Shown here in pieces: positions 6,207 through 14,534 of a stretch of 23,019 nt of DNA. This DNA is from an uncultured Bacilli bacterium. Its GTDB lineage: Bacteria > Bacillota_I > Bacilli_A > RF39 > UBA660. The notes beneath the pieces were generated by a model. That model worked only from the letters and a program-made list of their open reading frames with translations, did not search any database and was not told where the DNA came from. Location of the stretch: the NCBI GenBank assembly GCA_934098505.1, contig CAKOOR010000012.1:1-23019 (forward strand). The letters run 5' to 3'. Position numbers and translations under genes: made by a program. Position 1 is the stretch's first letter. Each line of letters begins with the position of its first letter.

Positions 6207-6262
6207 AATTTTTCTAATCATCATCTTTTTATTTTAAATATTATTTTTCTTAACTTTTATTC

Positions 6263-7033
6263 TTACAAATATATTAATAAATCGATAAATTCTAATATTT
6301 CCGAAGAAAATAAATAAACAATAAAAGTAGCTATTATCAAGAAAGGTCCAAATGGTACTTCTCTATCTTTAAGTTTTATTAAGTAATAAAAGGCTACTGG
6401 TAGGGCTAATAAACTAGCTATAACTAAACTAATAAAAGCTAATTTCCATCCTAAAACAGCACCAATAAAAAAGGCTAATTTTATATCACCACCACCTAGT
6501 GATTCTCTCTTAAATGCTTTATCCCCAATGAATTTAATAACTAACATAAATAGAAAAGCTAATAAACCTCCTACTACAGTTGATAATAATTGAGAAAATC
6601 CCCCTTCTAAAAAGGCTATCATAAATACTAGTATACTTCCCACAATTAAAACTTCATCTAAAATAATTAAATAATTAAAATCACTAATACAAGTTATTAC
6701 TAACAAACTAGCTATAACTAAGGCCGTTAGTAATTCATAAGTAAAACCATAATACAAGAAGCATCCCATATATAATAAACCTGTTATTATTTCAATTAAA
6801 GGATACCACCAAGATAATTTCTTTTTACATTGCCTACATTTTCCCCCTTGGATTATAAAGGAAACAATGGGTATTAATTCATACCATTTTAAAACGTGAT
6901 TACAATTTTCACAGTGACTTCTTGGTTTTACAATCGACTGATTATTGCTTAACCTATTACCTACCACATTAAAGAAGGAACCCATAATAGTTCCTAAAAT
7001 AAACATATAAATTGCATAAATGCTATCTAACAT
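6263..7033 (-). CDS. pilD: Prepilin peptidase (type IV prepilin leader peptidase)
   Basis: The 256-residue polytopic membrane protein has the full PilD/ComC layout. An N-terminal G-S-F-F-N-V-V motif is followed by a cytoplasmic zinc loop with C-x2-C at 41-44 and C-x2-C at 66-69. The two catalytic aspartates are at 118 (S-D-F-N) and 183 (G-G-G-D-I-K-L). The enzyme cuts the leader of type IV pilin-like proteins after Gly and N-methylates the new end. It begins within the stop codon of the upstream pilC-like gene (TAATG), with a GGGGG ribosome site inside that gene, so the two are translationally coupled. No pilin or assembly ATPase is in the window. Confidence 0.95.
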   Translation of the reverse strand: MLDSIYAIYMFILGTIMGSFFNVVGNRLSNNQSIVKPRSHCENCNHVLKWYELIPIVSFIIQGGKCRQCKKKLSWWYPLIEIITGLLYMGCFLYYGFTYELLTALVIASLLVITCISDFNYLIILDEVLIVGSILVFMIAFLEGGFSQLLSTVVGGLLAFLFMLVIKFIGDKAFKRESLGGGDIKLAFFIGAVLGWKLAFISLVIASLLALPVAFYYLIKLKDREVPFGPFLIIATFIVYLFSSEILEFIDLLIYL

Positions 7034-8649
7034 TACATACCCCCAGAAACTTTATCATACATATCAAACATTGGTACTAAAATAGAAATGATAATAGCAC
7101 CTACTACAACTGCTAAGAAAATAATAGTTAAAGGTTCAATAAAACTCTTTATATTATTTACCATTGATGAGTGTTGTTCCTGATAATAATGACTTACTCG
7201 ATCCATCATTTCAGCCAGTTCGCCTGTCGATTCACCAGTAACTATCATATTATAAGCAACATCGGGTACCGCCCAGTGATTTTTAAAAGCTTTCGATATC
7301 TTATCACCAACTACTATATTATTAATAGTATTATACATAATCTCTTTATAAATTTCATTATTAGTTATTTTACTTAAAATTTCTACACTCTGTGTTATAT
7401 AAACATTATTTTTTAAAAGAGAAGCAAAAGTCTTCGTAAATATAGCTATTTCATTATATATAATAATATCTTTAATAACTGGTATATGCATTAATATTAT
7501 TTGAACTTGTCTACGAAAAGCTTTTATTTTTTTATAAGCTAAGAAGACAGCTATAATTATTACAATCACAGCTAAAAGTAACATCCAAGCATCTGATTTT
7601 AAAAACTTGCTAGCAGCTAATACTACCGCTGTTAAGCCGGTAACTGTTACTCCATTAGAAGCATAAATTTCTTCGAACTGAGGAACAACATACAAAATGA
7701 TAAAACAAACAACGACAATGGCAAAAATAATAACGATAGTTGGATAAGTCATAGCACTAATCATTTGCTTTCTAGTACTTTCCATCTCGGTATAATAATT
7801 CGCCATATCATCTAAAGTAGATTCTAAATCTCCCGTTGCTTCCGCGGCTTTTAACATGTTAATTAACAATGGTGGAAACTTACTACCTTGTTTTTCTAAA
7901 GCTTGGGAAAAAGAATTACCCATAGTTAATTCATAAGCAATAGCTTGCATTGTTACTTTTTTATCTTTTTGCTTACCATATTGATTAATTAATATTTTGA
8001 TAGCATCATTTAAAGTTATACCAGCTTTAATATAGGTTGATAACTGAGTTAACCAGAAAATTAAATCTTTAGTATTCCATTTATTACCTACAACAGAAGA
8101 ATCACCATATATAAAGTCTATCACTTTATTATTTTCAATTTTATAAACTTCAAAACCTTCATTTAGTAAGAATGAGTTAACATCCATTTTCGATAAAGCT
8201 GTAAAATTACCATACTCAATTTTACCATCGGTATTTTTAATTTTATAACGATAAACTTTAGCTTTGCCAGCAGTAGTAGCTTCTGGTTGCTGTAATTCTA
8301 ACTGTAGTTTTCGTCTTTCTTCTTCTAATTTTAATACTTCTCTTTGCGTAATACCTAAGAAATCCTTAACTTTCTTAACAATAACATCTAAATCTAAATC
8401 ACTCTTCGTTTTTTTACCGCCCATAAATTTAGCTTGTTGATAAGCATCGTCAACTGTTTTAGATGATGCATTAAAAATTGCTTGTAAAGGATAAGAAATT
8501 CCACGATATGCTAAATAAAAAATATTTAAAAAGCTATAAACAAATTCTAACAAAGCATTATTACTTGTTTGTTTTTCTACTTTCTTATCTTGTTCATTAC
8601 TACTTACATTATTAGTAGTAGATATGCCATTGTTATTTGTATCACTCAT
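7033..8649 (-). CDS. pilC: Type II secretion/type IV pilus inner-membrane platform protein, PilC/GspF/ComGB family
   Basis: Two F domains are evident, each with a cytoplasmic helical bundle and membrane helices: about 190-330 (F-W-L-T-Q-L-S-T-Y-I-K-A-G-I-T-L) and about 395-530 (F-T-K-T-F-A-S-L-L-K). A long N-terminal extension of about 190 residues carries an amphipathic stretch (35-60), a charged coiled-coil-like stretch (90-115) and the PilC-type N-domain (K-I-E-Y-G-N-F-T-A). At 538 residues it is longer than the usual 340-410. I place the start at the ATG at 8649. The GTG at 8658 would overlap the AGGTGA ribosome site, which is well spaced from 8649. It forms an operon with pilD. The partner ATPase and pilins must lie elsewhere. 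Confidence 0.9.
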   Translation of the reverse strand: MSDTNNNGISTTNNVSSNEQDKKVEKQTSNNALLEFVYSFLNIFYLAYRGISYPLQAIFNASSKTVDDAYQQAKFMGGKKTKSDLDLDVIVKKVKDFLGITQREVLKLEEERRKLQLELQQPEATTAGKAKVYRYKIKNTDGKIEYGNFTALSKMDVNSFLLNEGFEVYKIENNKVIDFIYGDSSVVGNKWNTKDLIFWLTQLSTYIKAGITLNDAIKILINQYGKQKDKKVTMQAIAYELTMGNSFSQALEKQGSKFPPLLINMLKAAEATGDLESTLDDMANYYTEMESTRKQMISAMTYPTIVIIFAIVVVCFIILYVVPQFEEIYASNGVTVTGLTAVVLAASKFLKSDAWMLLLAVIVIIIAVFLAYKKIKAFRRQVQIILMHIPVIKDIIIYNEIAIFTKTFASLLKNNVYITQSVEILSKITNNEIYKEIMYNTINNIVVGDKISKAFKNHWAVPDVAYNMIVTGESTGELAEMMDRVSHYYQEQHSSMVNNIKSFIEPLTIIFLAVVVGAIIISILVPMFDMYDKVSGGM

Positions 8650-8674
8650 AATTATCACCTATTATCTAATTATC

Positions 8675-8683
8675 ATTATAACA
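8675..8683 (-). promoter_or_regulatory. Extended -10 promoter of the pilC-pilD operon
   Basis: On the minus strand TGT-TATAAT (8675-8683) gives a TGn-extended consensus -10 about 26 bp upstream of the pilC ATG. No convincing -35 is seen at the usual distance, as is common for this promoter type. Confidence 0.5.
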
Positions 8684-8737
8684 AAAAAGGTGCAATAAGA
8701 AAACATTTTTTCATATACTATTTTAGAAGGTGATTTT

Positions 8738-9013
8738 ATGTATCCAGGAAATTTTAATGGTCTTACCTTTGGTAAAGTTATAAGTGGTATTTCTAAAACA
8801 CTTAATATTGTTAATCAAGCTATTCCTTTATACAAACAAGTTCGTCCGATCATCAATAATGCTGGTAGTATTTTAAGTATTTTTAAAGAATTTAACAGAC
8901 CCGATATTGATACCAACATAAAAGAAAAAAGTATCACTTTAAAAGATACTTCTTTACCCTTAAAATCAACTATTAAGAGAATTTCTACCAATAGCCCGAC
9001 ATTCTTCCAATAA
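8738..9013 (+). CDS. YqfQ (VrrA)-like protein
   Basis: The 91-residue basic protein has a central segment (about 22-53: N-I-V-N-Q-A-I-P-L-Y-K-Q-V-R-P-I-I-N-N) that resembles the conserved helical core of the YqfQ/VrrA family, in which L/V-x-x-A-Q-Q-V-x-P-M-V-Q-Q-Y-G-P is repeated before a W/F-K-x-F end. In Bacillus, yqfQ lies close to trmK (yqfN) and rpoD, the same neighbourhood as here, which strengthens a weak sequence match. A GAAGGTG ribosome site and a TATACT -10 (8714-8719) precede the ATG. Its last 48 bases overlap the end of trmK on the other strand, and the trmK terminator lies inside it. The function is unknown, with a spore-associated role in relatives. Confidence 0.6.
   Translation: MYPGNFNGLTFGKVISGISKTLNIVNQAIPLYKQVRPIINNAGSILSIFKEFNRPDIDTNIKEKSITLKDTSLPLKSTIKRISTNSPTFFQ
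8925..8951 (-). terminator. Terminator of the dnaG-rpoD-trmK operon, inside the YqfQ-like gene
   Basis: AAGTATC (8929-8935) and GATACTT (8945-8951) form a 7-bp stem with a 9-nt loop. On the minus strand it is followed by six U, then C and four U. It lies 15 bp past the trmK stop and within the coding region of the convergent YqfQ-like gene. Confidence 0.6.
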
Positions 9014-9649
9014 TTCATTTAATTTTGTTATTTCTTTTTGTTTAGCTATTTTTAAATTTTCATTCTGTGATTCTTCTAATTTTTTTAAAATTTCTTCTTC
9101 AGTAGTAATTAAATACTGATAATATTTTTCTTTATCAGCCTTAATTAAACCGTATTTTATAGTCTTATTATCTAATTTAGCTTTACTATCTTTTTTAAAT
9201 AAACATATAGCATACCATATACCATTATCTTTTATGGTAACTTCATCAACCAAAGCAAAACATAATTTAGTTACTTCTTTTCTTAAGATATCTAAATTAT
9301 TATTTGATTGTAATATTAACTTATTGACATTAGCTAACTTACTTTTATTACTTAATATATGTAAAATGGTATTAGTTCCCATACCACTGATAACTATAGT
9401 ATTAATTTCATTACTATTAATATTTTCTAGACCATCACTAACTATCAAAGGTATATTTAAATTGCTATTTAAAACATTTTTTCTTGCCATGCTAAGAGCT
9501 GATTCTTTAATATCAGTTAAAATAATATTTTTAACCAATTTTTTTTGAGTGGCATAAATACCTAAATATCCATGATCACAGCCAATATCAACTACTTTAT
9601 CATCAGGTTCCAAGAACGATGCTATTGTTTGTAAACGAATACTTAACAT
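8966..9649 (-). CDS. trmK: tRNA (adenine(22)-N1)-methyltransferase
   Basis: The 227-residue Rossmann-fold methyltransferase starts with the family's S-I-R-L-Q-T-I-A-S-F. The SAM-binding motif I is D-I-G-C-D-H-G-Y-L-G at 21-30, and T-D-I and S-G-M-G-T-N-T-I follow. The C-terminal part (about 165-227) is a Lys/Glu-rich coiled coil as in B. subtilis TrmK (YqfN). It makes m1A22 in bacterial tRNAs. Its ATG overlaps the rpoD stop (TAATG) and no separate ribosome site is visible, so it depends on coupling to rpoD. The order sigA-trmK is conserved in Bacillota. Confidence 0.93.
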   Translation of the reverse strand: MLSIRLQTIASFLEPDDKVVDIGCDHGYLGIYATQKKLVKNIILTDIKESALSMARKNVLNSNLNIPLIVSDGLENINSNEINTIVISGMGTNTILHILSNKSKLANVNKLILQSNNNLDILRKEVTKLCFALVDEVTIKDNGIWYAICLFKKDSKAKLDNKTIKYGLIKADKEKYYQYLITTEEEILKKLEESQNENLKIAKQKEITKLNELLEECRAIGRNSLNS

Positions 9650-11007
9650 TAGTCAGTTAAAAAATCCTTTAATTTTTTAGCACGGGAAGGGTGTCTTAAT
9701 TTTCTTAAAGCTTTAGCTTCTATTTGACGAATACGTTCTCTTGTAACATTAAACTTTTTACCAACTTCTTCTAGCGTATGACTAGTTCCATCAACTAAGC
9801 CAAAACGAAGCTCTAAAACCTCTTGTTCTCTTTCTTGTAAAGTTGTTAAAACACTTTTTATTTCTTCTTTTAATATTTCATTGGTAGCATATTCTTCTGG
9901 TGACATTGATAATTCATCTTTTATAAAATCACCTAAATGTGAATCATCTTCTTCACCAATTGGTGTTTCTAACGATACAGGATCTTGACTAATTTTAATT
10001 ACTTCACGTACTTTTTCAACAGAAATTCCCATTTTTTTGGCAATTTCTTCTTCAGAAGGTTCTCTATTTAATTCTAACGTCATTTGACGTTGAATACGAG
10101 CCATTTTATTAATAGTTTCAACCATATGAACAGGGACGCGAATTGTACGTGCTTGATCAGCAAGGGCACGAGTAATTGCTTGTCTTATCCACCATGTTGC
10201 ATAAGTTGAGAATTTGAAGCCCTTATCATAATCGAACTTTTCAACGGCCTTCATTAAACCAATATTACCTTCTTGAATTAAATCAAGGAATAATAAGCCA
10301 CGACCAACATATCTTTTAGCAATAGATACAACTAAACGCAAGTTAGATTCAGCTAAAATTCTTTTGGCATTTTCATCACCAGCCGCCGCCGCTACGGAAT
10401 ACTTCATTTCTTCTTCCATAGTTAACAAAGGAATTTTACCTATCTCTTTTAAGTACATACGAACTGGATCATTAATATTAACATCTTTAGTCAATTCTTC
10501 ATCTGAAAGAACTAATTCTTCAGAAACAATTTTACCACCATTATTGGAATCATCGTCACTTACTATTTCAATGTTGTTATCAATTAAAGCATTATATAAC
10601 TCATCTAAAGCATCAGCATCTAAATCTAATCCTTTTAAATGTTCAGCTAAGGTTTCATAAGTTATAAAACCATCTTTCTTTCCTAAAGCAATAAGCTCTT
10701 TTTCCCTATCTTCTAAAGATTTTATTTCACCAACAACGGCCTTTTTTTCAACAACAGTTTCCTTTTTCTTAGGAGTTGACTCAATCTTAGCCTTAGTTTT
10801 TTTAGGAGTAGACTCTTTTACTTTTTCTTCTTTAATATCTTTTAAAACAATATTTTTTTCATTTAAATCTTTATAAATAGCTTTAACATCTTTAGGAGTA
10901 AGACTATACTCCTTAACCTTATTAGCTACATCTTCATAACTAACATAACCTTTTTTTTCATTAATTGCTACTAATTCCTCTAATACCTTTAGTAATACAT
11001 TATTCAT
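9649..11007 (-). CDS. rpoD: Housekeeping sigma factor RpoD (SigA)
   Basis: The 452-residue protein has the complete sigma-70 core: region 1.2 (D-P-V-R-M-Y-L-K-E-I-G), region 2 (L-D-L-I-Q-E-G-N-I-G-L and Y-A-T-W-W-I-R-Q-A-I-T-R-A), region 3 (R-E-P-S-E-E-E-I-A) and region 4 (T-L-E-E-V-G and R-I-R-Q-I-E-A-K-A-L-R-K-L-R-H). The N-terminus is unusual. Two copies of the region 1.1 fold are seen, at about 4-57 (K-K-G-Y-V-S-Y-E-D-V) and 97-151 (K-D-G-F-I-T-Y-E-T-L), joined by a Lys/Pro/Thr-rich linker (58-96). The start ATG overlaps the dnaG stop as TAATG, with an AAGGAAG site inside dnaG. It sits between dnaG and trmK in the classic macromolecular-synthesis operon without rpsU. Confidence 0.97.
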   Translation of the reverse strand: MNNVLLKVLEELVAINEKKGYVSYEDVANKVKEYSLTPKDVKAIYKDLNEKNIVLKDIKEEKVKESTPKKTKAKIESTPKKKETVVEKKAVVGEIKSLEDREKELIALGKKDGFITYETLAEHLKGLDLDADALDELYNALIDNNIEIVSDDDSNNGGKIVSEELVLSDEELTKDVNINDPVRMYLKEIGKIPLLTMEEEMKYSVAAAAGDENAKRILAESNLRLVVSIAKRYVGRGLLFLDLIQEGNIGLMKAVEKFDYDKGFKFSTYATWWIRQAITRALADQARTIRVPVHMVETINKMARIQRQMTLELNREPSEEEIAKKMGISVEKVREVIKISQDPVSLETPIGEEDDSHLGDFIKDELSMSPEEYATNEILKEEIKSVLTTLQEREQEVLELRFGLVDGTSHTLEEVGKKFNVTRERIRQIEAKALRKLRHPSRAKKLKDFLTD

Positions 11008-12755
11008 TACTCAACACTTCCTTTTTTTATTTTTCTAATTTGTTCTAATATTTGTAACTGACGATTTCTATCTAATTCACTAGCAAGTTCTTTTTTTAAT
11101 ATTTCTATATCTTCTTTATCTTTTTGTTTTTGATAACTTTTTATTATTAATTCGAAGTTTTCATCACTTATATCTTCATCTTCTTCTAATATTTTTAACA
11201 CTTCCCCACTAAATGTTTCATTATAAGATATATAAGATATAAAATCAGCAACCGTTATATTATAATTCTTTCCAATAAAAAATACAATTTCATTTGCAAT
11301 TCCACGATAAATTTTATTAGGAAAATAACCTATTTTCTCTTGATACTCTAAAACATACTTCCGGTCATTTAACATATAATATAACATTTTTTTAGTGATT
11401 TTGTCCAACAAATTTATTGGTTGCTTAGCTACTACTTCTTCTTTTTTAAATACTTCTTGGGTAATTGTTTGTAAGTTATTAATTTCATTTAATCTTTCTT
11501 GCAATACTTCTTTACTGATATTACTTGTCTTACTTAATTTAGTTAAGCTTAGATCTAAGTAAATAGGATCTTTAATTGTTTTTAAATCATCTAATACTTT
11601 ATTAACATAATTAGTTAGTTCTAAAGTATTTTCTGCATTGATATTACTTTTTAATGTTTCTAACTTAAAGTCTAAATAATCGATTGGATTATCTAACATT
11701 TTAATATAACCATCAATTCCATAAGTAAAAACATATTCATCTGGATCTTTTTTTAAGCTAATTCTAACTACTTGAACTTTAATATTATTTTGAACTAATA
11801 TCTCCCCATTTTTTAAAGTAGCATTCTTTCCAGCTTCATCCCCATCTAACCCTAGAATAACTTCACAACGCAAACGCTTTATCAACTCTATTTGCTCTTT
11901 TGTAAGCGCTGTTCCAATTAAAGCAACAACATTTTTAACTCCATTAATATAAAGTCTTATGGCATCCATTTGTCCTTCGACAATAATTAATTTTTTACTT
12001 CGTTTTGCCTCATCTTTAGCTAAATGATAATTATATAAATAATTTCCCTTTTTATATAAATAAGTTTCTTTGGTATTTATATATTTAGCAACTTGTTCGC
12101 CTCTATAAATACGAGCAGAATAGCCAATTACATGACCATCTGTATCATATAAAGGAAAAGTTATACGTCCTCGAAAAACATCATAGACATTGTCACCATC
12201 GACATTTACTAATCCTAAATCTTCTAAGACTTTTATAGTATATCCTTTTTTTTCTAAAATATTTTTTAAAGTTGCTGAATCATCTAGAGCTAAACCAATT
12301 CTAAATTTACTAATATCTTCATCAGTTAAACCACGTTTATGTAAATAGTCTTTAGCTTGTAAACCATTACACGTATTAATATTATTTTCATAATACTTAT
12401 TAACTAGTTCCATTAAGTCATATTCTTTTTGATATCTTAAGACTATTTCTTGTTTAATAACACCACTAATTTGATAGCCAATTTTTTCAGCTACGATTTT
12501 AACAGCTTCAATAAAAGAAACGTTTTCATAATTTTGGACAAAAGTAAATGCATTACCAGCTGCGCCACAAGAGAAACACTTATAAATTTGTTTTGATGTC
12601 GATATACTCATACTTGGCGAATGGTCATCATGAAATGGACATACGCACTTATAATCTTTACCTTTTAAGGTTACTGGCACGTAACTAGATATTATATCAA
12701 CTATATTACAGTTTTTTCGTATTGCATTAATTTCTTCATTACTTATCATAACCAT
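11007..12755 (-). CDS. dnaG: DNA primase
   Basis: The 582-residue primase has the CHC2 zinc finger at the N-terminus (C39, H42, C60, C63), the RNA-polymerase core with R-I-T-F-P-L-Y-D at 197-204, and the Toprim domain with catalytic E260 (I-I-V-E-G) and D304-x-D306 (L-D-G-D-E-A-G). The C-terminal third is the helicase-binding region, poorly conserved as usual. I use the ATG at 12755, 8 nt from GAGGG, rather than the one at 12749, which is too far away. It heads the dnaG-rpoD-trmK operon, joined by 1-nt stop/start overlaps. No strong promoter is evident in the AT-rich leader. Confidence 0.96.
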   Translation of the reverse strand: MVMISNEEINAIRKNCNIVDIISSYVPVTLKGKDYKCVCPFHDDHSPSMSISTSKQIYKCFSCGAAGNAFTFVQNYENVSFIEAVKIVAEKIGYQISGVIKQEIVLRYQKEYDLMELVNKYYENNINTCNGLQAKDYLHKRGLTDEDISKFRIGLALDDSATLKNILEKKGYTIKVLEDLGLVNVDGDNVYDVFRGRITFPLYDTDGHVIGYSARIYRGEQVAKYINTKETYLYKKGNYLYNYHLAKDEAKRSKKLIIVEGQMDAIRLYINGVKNVVALIGTALTKEQIELIKRLRCEVILGLDGDEAGKNATLKNGEILVQNNIKVQVVRISLKKDPDEYVFTYGIDGYIKMLDNPIDYLDFKLETLKSNINAENTLELTNYVNKVLDDLKTIKDPIYLDLSLTKLSKTSNISKEVLQERLNEINNLQTITQEVFKKEEVVAKQPINLLDKITKKMLYYMLNDRKYVLEYQEKIGYFPNKIYRGIANEIVFFIGKNYNITVADFISYISYNETFSGEVLKILEEDEDISDENFELIIKSYQKQKDKEDIEILKKELASELDRNRQLQILEQIRKIKKGSVE

Positions 12756-12817
12756 AAAATTATCCCTCTATATATATATTATTAACAGTACCCCTCGATT
12801 TTCCTTCAAAAATTACA

Positions 12818-12845
12818 AAAAAAATGCAAAAAATTGCATTTTTTT
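12818..12845 (-). terminator. Terminator after the hydrogenase gene
   Basis: A 12-bp stem made of seven A/T pairs plus ATGCAA-like bases (12818-12829 and 12834-12845) encloses an AAAA loop and has T-runs on both sides, so it could act in either direction. It lies about 115 bp after the hydrogenase stop. The rest of 12846-12959 is T-rich with no other feature visible. Confidence 0.6.
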
Positions 12846-12959
12846 CACTTTTTTATCATTTTTTTACTAATTTCCTGCTTTTTTCTTGCCTTTTCTTAAT
12901 TCTTAATCTATCCTACTATATATTATAAACATAATAAGTTTATAAACTTTTTTCCTTTA

Positions 12960-14390
12960 TTATATATGACTACTATCCTTAAAATAATTATTATTTGGTT
13001 TAAAACTTGTATGTAAAATCTTCTTAGCTATCTCACTATTTGGATAATTTAAATAATTACTATATAATCTTAAGATATCAGGATTTTTATAACTAAATCT
13101 TATCTGTTTATTATCATCAATTTGGTAAAGGCTACTACCTCTGGCTTCTCTCGTTTCTTTTTGTTGGGGTAATTTTATCTTAGGCTGGCCACCACCACCA
13201 ACACACCCATTTGGACAGTTCATTACTTCGATCATAATATAATCATTCATATTCGGTAATAATTTTTCTAAATTAGGCATACCATAAACACAGGCTACTT
13301 TATAATTTTTATCTAAAATAGTAATACTAGCTTCTCTAATAGCATCAAATCCTCGTAAGGTTTGAAATTGTAAGAATTCATCCTTAGCATCTTGCCCAGT
13401 AAGATAGAAATAAGCTGTTCTTAAGGTTGCTTCTAATACCCCTCCGCTAGTACCAAAGATATTACCAGCCCCACTACCATCAGGTAAAACTTTATCAAAC
13501 AAACTACCTTCTAAACTAGGTAAATCAATATTTAACTCTTTTAGCATCAAAGTAACTTCATGAGTCGTTAAGCAAAAATCCATCCCTTTTAAATTTGGTT
13601 CTTTGATTTCCATTTTTTTAGCTGTACAAGGCGCTAACATAACATTTATTATTTTTTTATCTTTTTTATTTTTAAAGAAATATTCATTAATTACACTAGC
13701 TTGCATCATAATTGGACTTTTTGTACTGGAAAGATTACCAAGTAAATCATGATGATAAATTTCACAATACTTAACCCAAGAAGGACAGCAAGAAGTAAAA
13801 AGTGGTAACTTTTCTTGATTATTAAGACGATTTACTAATTCCATGGCTTCTTCCATAACGGTTAAATCAGCTCCAAAAGTTAAATCAAAGACATAAGTAA
13901 AGCCGGCTTTTTTTAAAGCAGTAACTAGTTTTTCTGTAACAATACTACCGTTTACTAAGCCAAATTCTTCTCCAATTGTTGTTCTTATCGCTGGCGCAAT
14001 CGAAATAGTTACGATATTATTTTTATCTTTTAAAAGCTCCAAAACTTTTTTATAATCCAACTTTGTATCTAAAGCATTAAAAGGACAGTTTAAAATACAT
14101 TGGCCACAGTTAATACAAACTGGTCTTTTAACCTCATTACGTTCATATTTAATACCAACTGTATTTTCACAAACTTTTTTACACAAACCACAATTAGTAC
14201 ATTTATCTTCTAAGAAACATAATGTAGGATTATCTTTCTCTACCCATATAGCATTAGAAGTATCCTTTTTAAATTCTTTCTTTAAAGCTCCACAGTTTGG
14301 ACATTTATAATCCTTATCTAAAGTTTCAAACTTTACTTTCGTTACAACTTCATCATATATAAAATGACATTTTTTACAAATATATTTCAT
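12960..14390 (-). CDS. [FeFe] hydrogenase with N-terminal rubredoxin-like domain
   Basis: I start this at the ATG at 14390, preceded by AGAAGGGA at good spacing. The longer frame reaching 14480 adds a hydrophobic stretch with no ribosome site. Of 476 residues, 1-40 are a rubredoxin-like knuckle pair (C5/C8 and C30-P-N-C33). Two [4Fe-4S] ferredoxin motifs follow (C64 to C74 and C92 to C102). Then comes the H-cluster domain: T-S-C-C-P-S-W at 199-205, A-P-C-T-A-K-K at 253-259, and E-V-M-N-C-P-N-G-C-V-G-G-G at 388-400 with C392 and C396. All cluster ligands and the proton-relay cysteine are present. The enzyme interconverts protons and H2 in anaerobic fermentation, with electrons probably from ferredoxin. 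The maturases HydEFG are not in the window. It appears monocistronic. Confidence 0.95.
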   Translation of the reverse strand: MKYICKKCHFIYDEVVTKVKFETLDKDYKCPNCGALKKEFKKDTSNAIWVEKDNPTLCFLEDKCTNCGLCKKVCENTVGIKYERNEVKRPVCINCGQCILNCPFNALDTKLDYKKVLELLKDKNNIVTISIAPAIRTTIGEEFGLVNGSIVTEKLVTALKKAGFTYVFDLTFGADLTVMEEAMELVNRLNNQEKLPLFTSCCPSWVKYCEIYHHDLLGNLSSTKSPIMMQASVINEYFFKNKKDKKIINVMLAPCTAKKMEIKEPNLKGMDFCLTTHEVTLMLKELNIDLPSLEGSLFDKVLPDGSGAGNIFGTSGGVLEATLRTAYFYLTGQDAKDEFLQFQTLRGFDAIREASITILDKNYKVACVYGMPNLEKLLPNMNDYIMIEVMNCPNGCVGGGGQPKIKLPQQKETREARGSSLYQIDDNKQIRFSYKNPDILRLYSNYLNYPNSEIAKKILHTSFKPNNNYFKDSSHI

Positions 14391-14534
14391 CTTTAAGTCC
14401 CTTCTTATTATCACTATAAGGATATCATAAATATTATTATTTTTAAAGAAGTAAACTTTATCAAAAATAGCCATAAACACTTCAAAGTTATGACTTTTTA
14501 ACTTTGAAATATTTATGACTTTCTATTTTACAAT

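Noticed and set aside
8650..8658. GTG at 8658 as the start of the PilC-like gene
   Set aside because: It overlaps the Shine-Dalgarno sequence that is correctly spaced for the ATG at 8649.
14391..14480. N-terminal 30-residue hydrophobic extension of the hydrogenase
   Set aside because: No ribosome site, whereas the ATG at 14390 has AGAAGGGA at good spacing and begins exactly at the rubredoxin-like motif.
14481..14508. 10-bp hairpin after surface gene 2 as intrinsic terminator
   Set aside because: The stem is perfect, but no T-run follows on the relevant strand. It may affect RNA stability but is not supported as a terminator.
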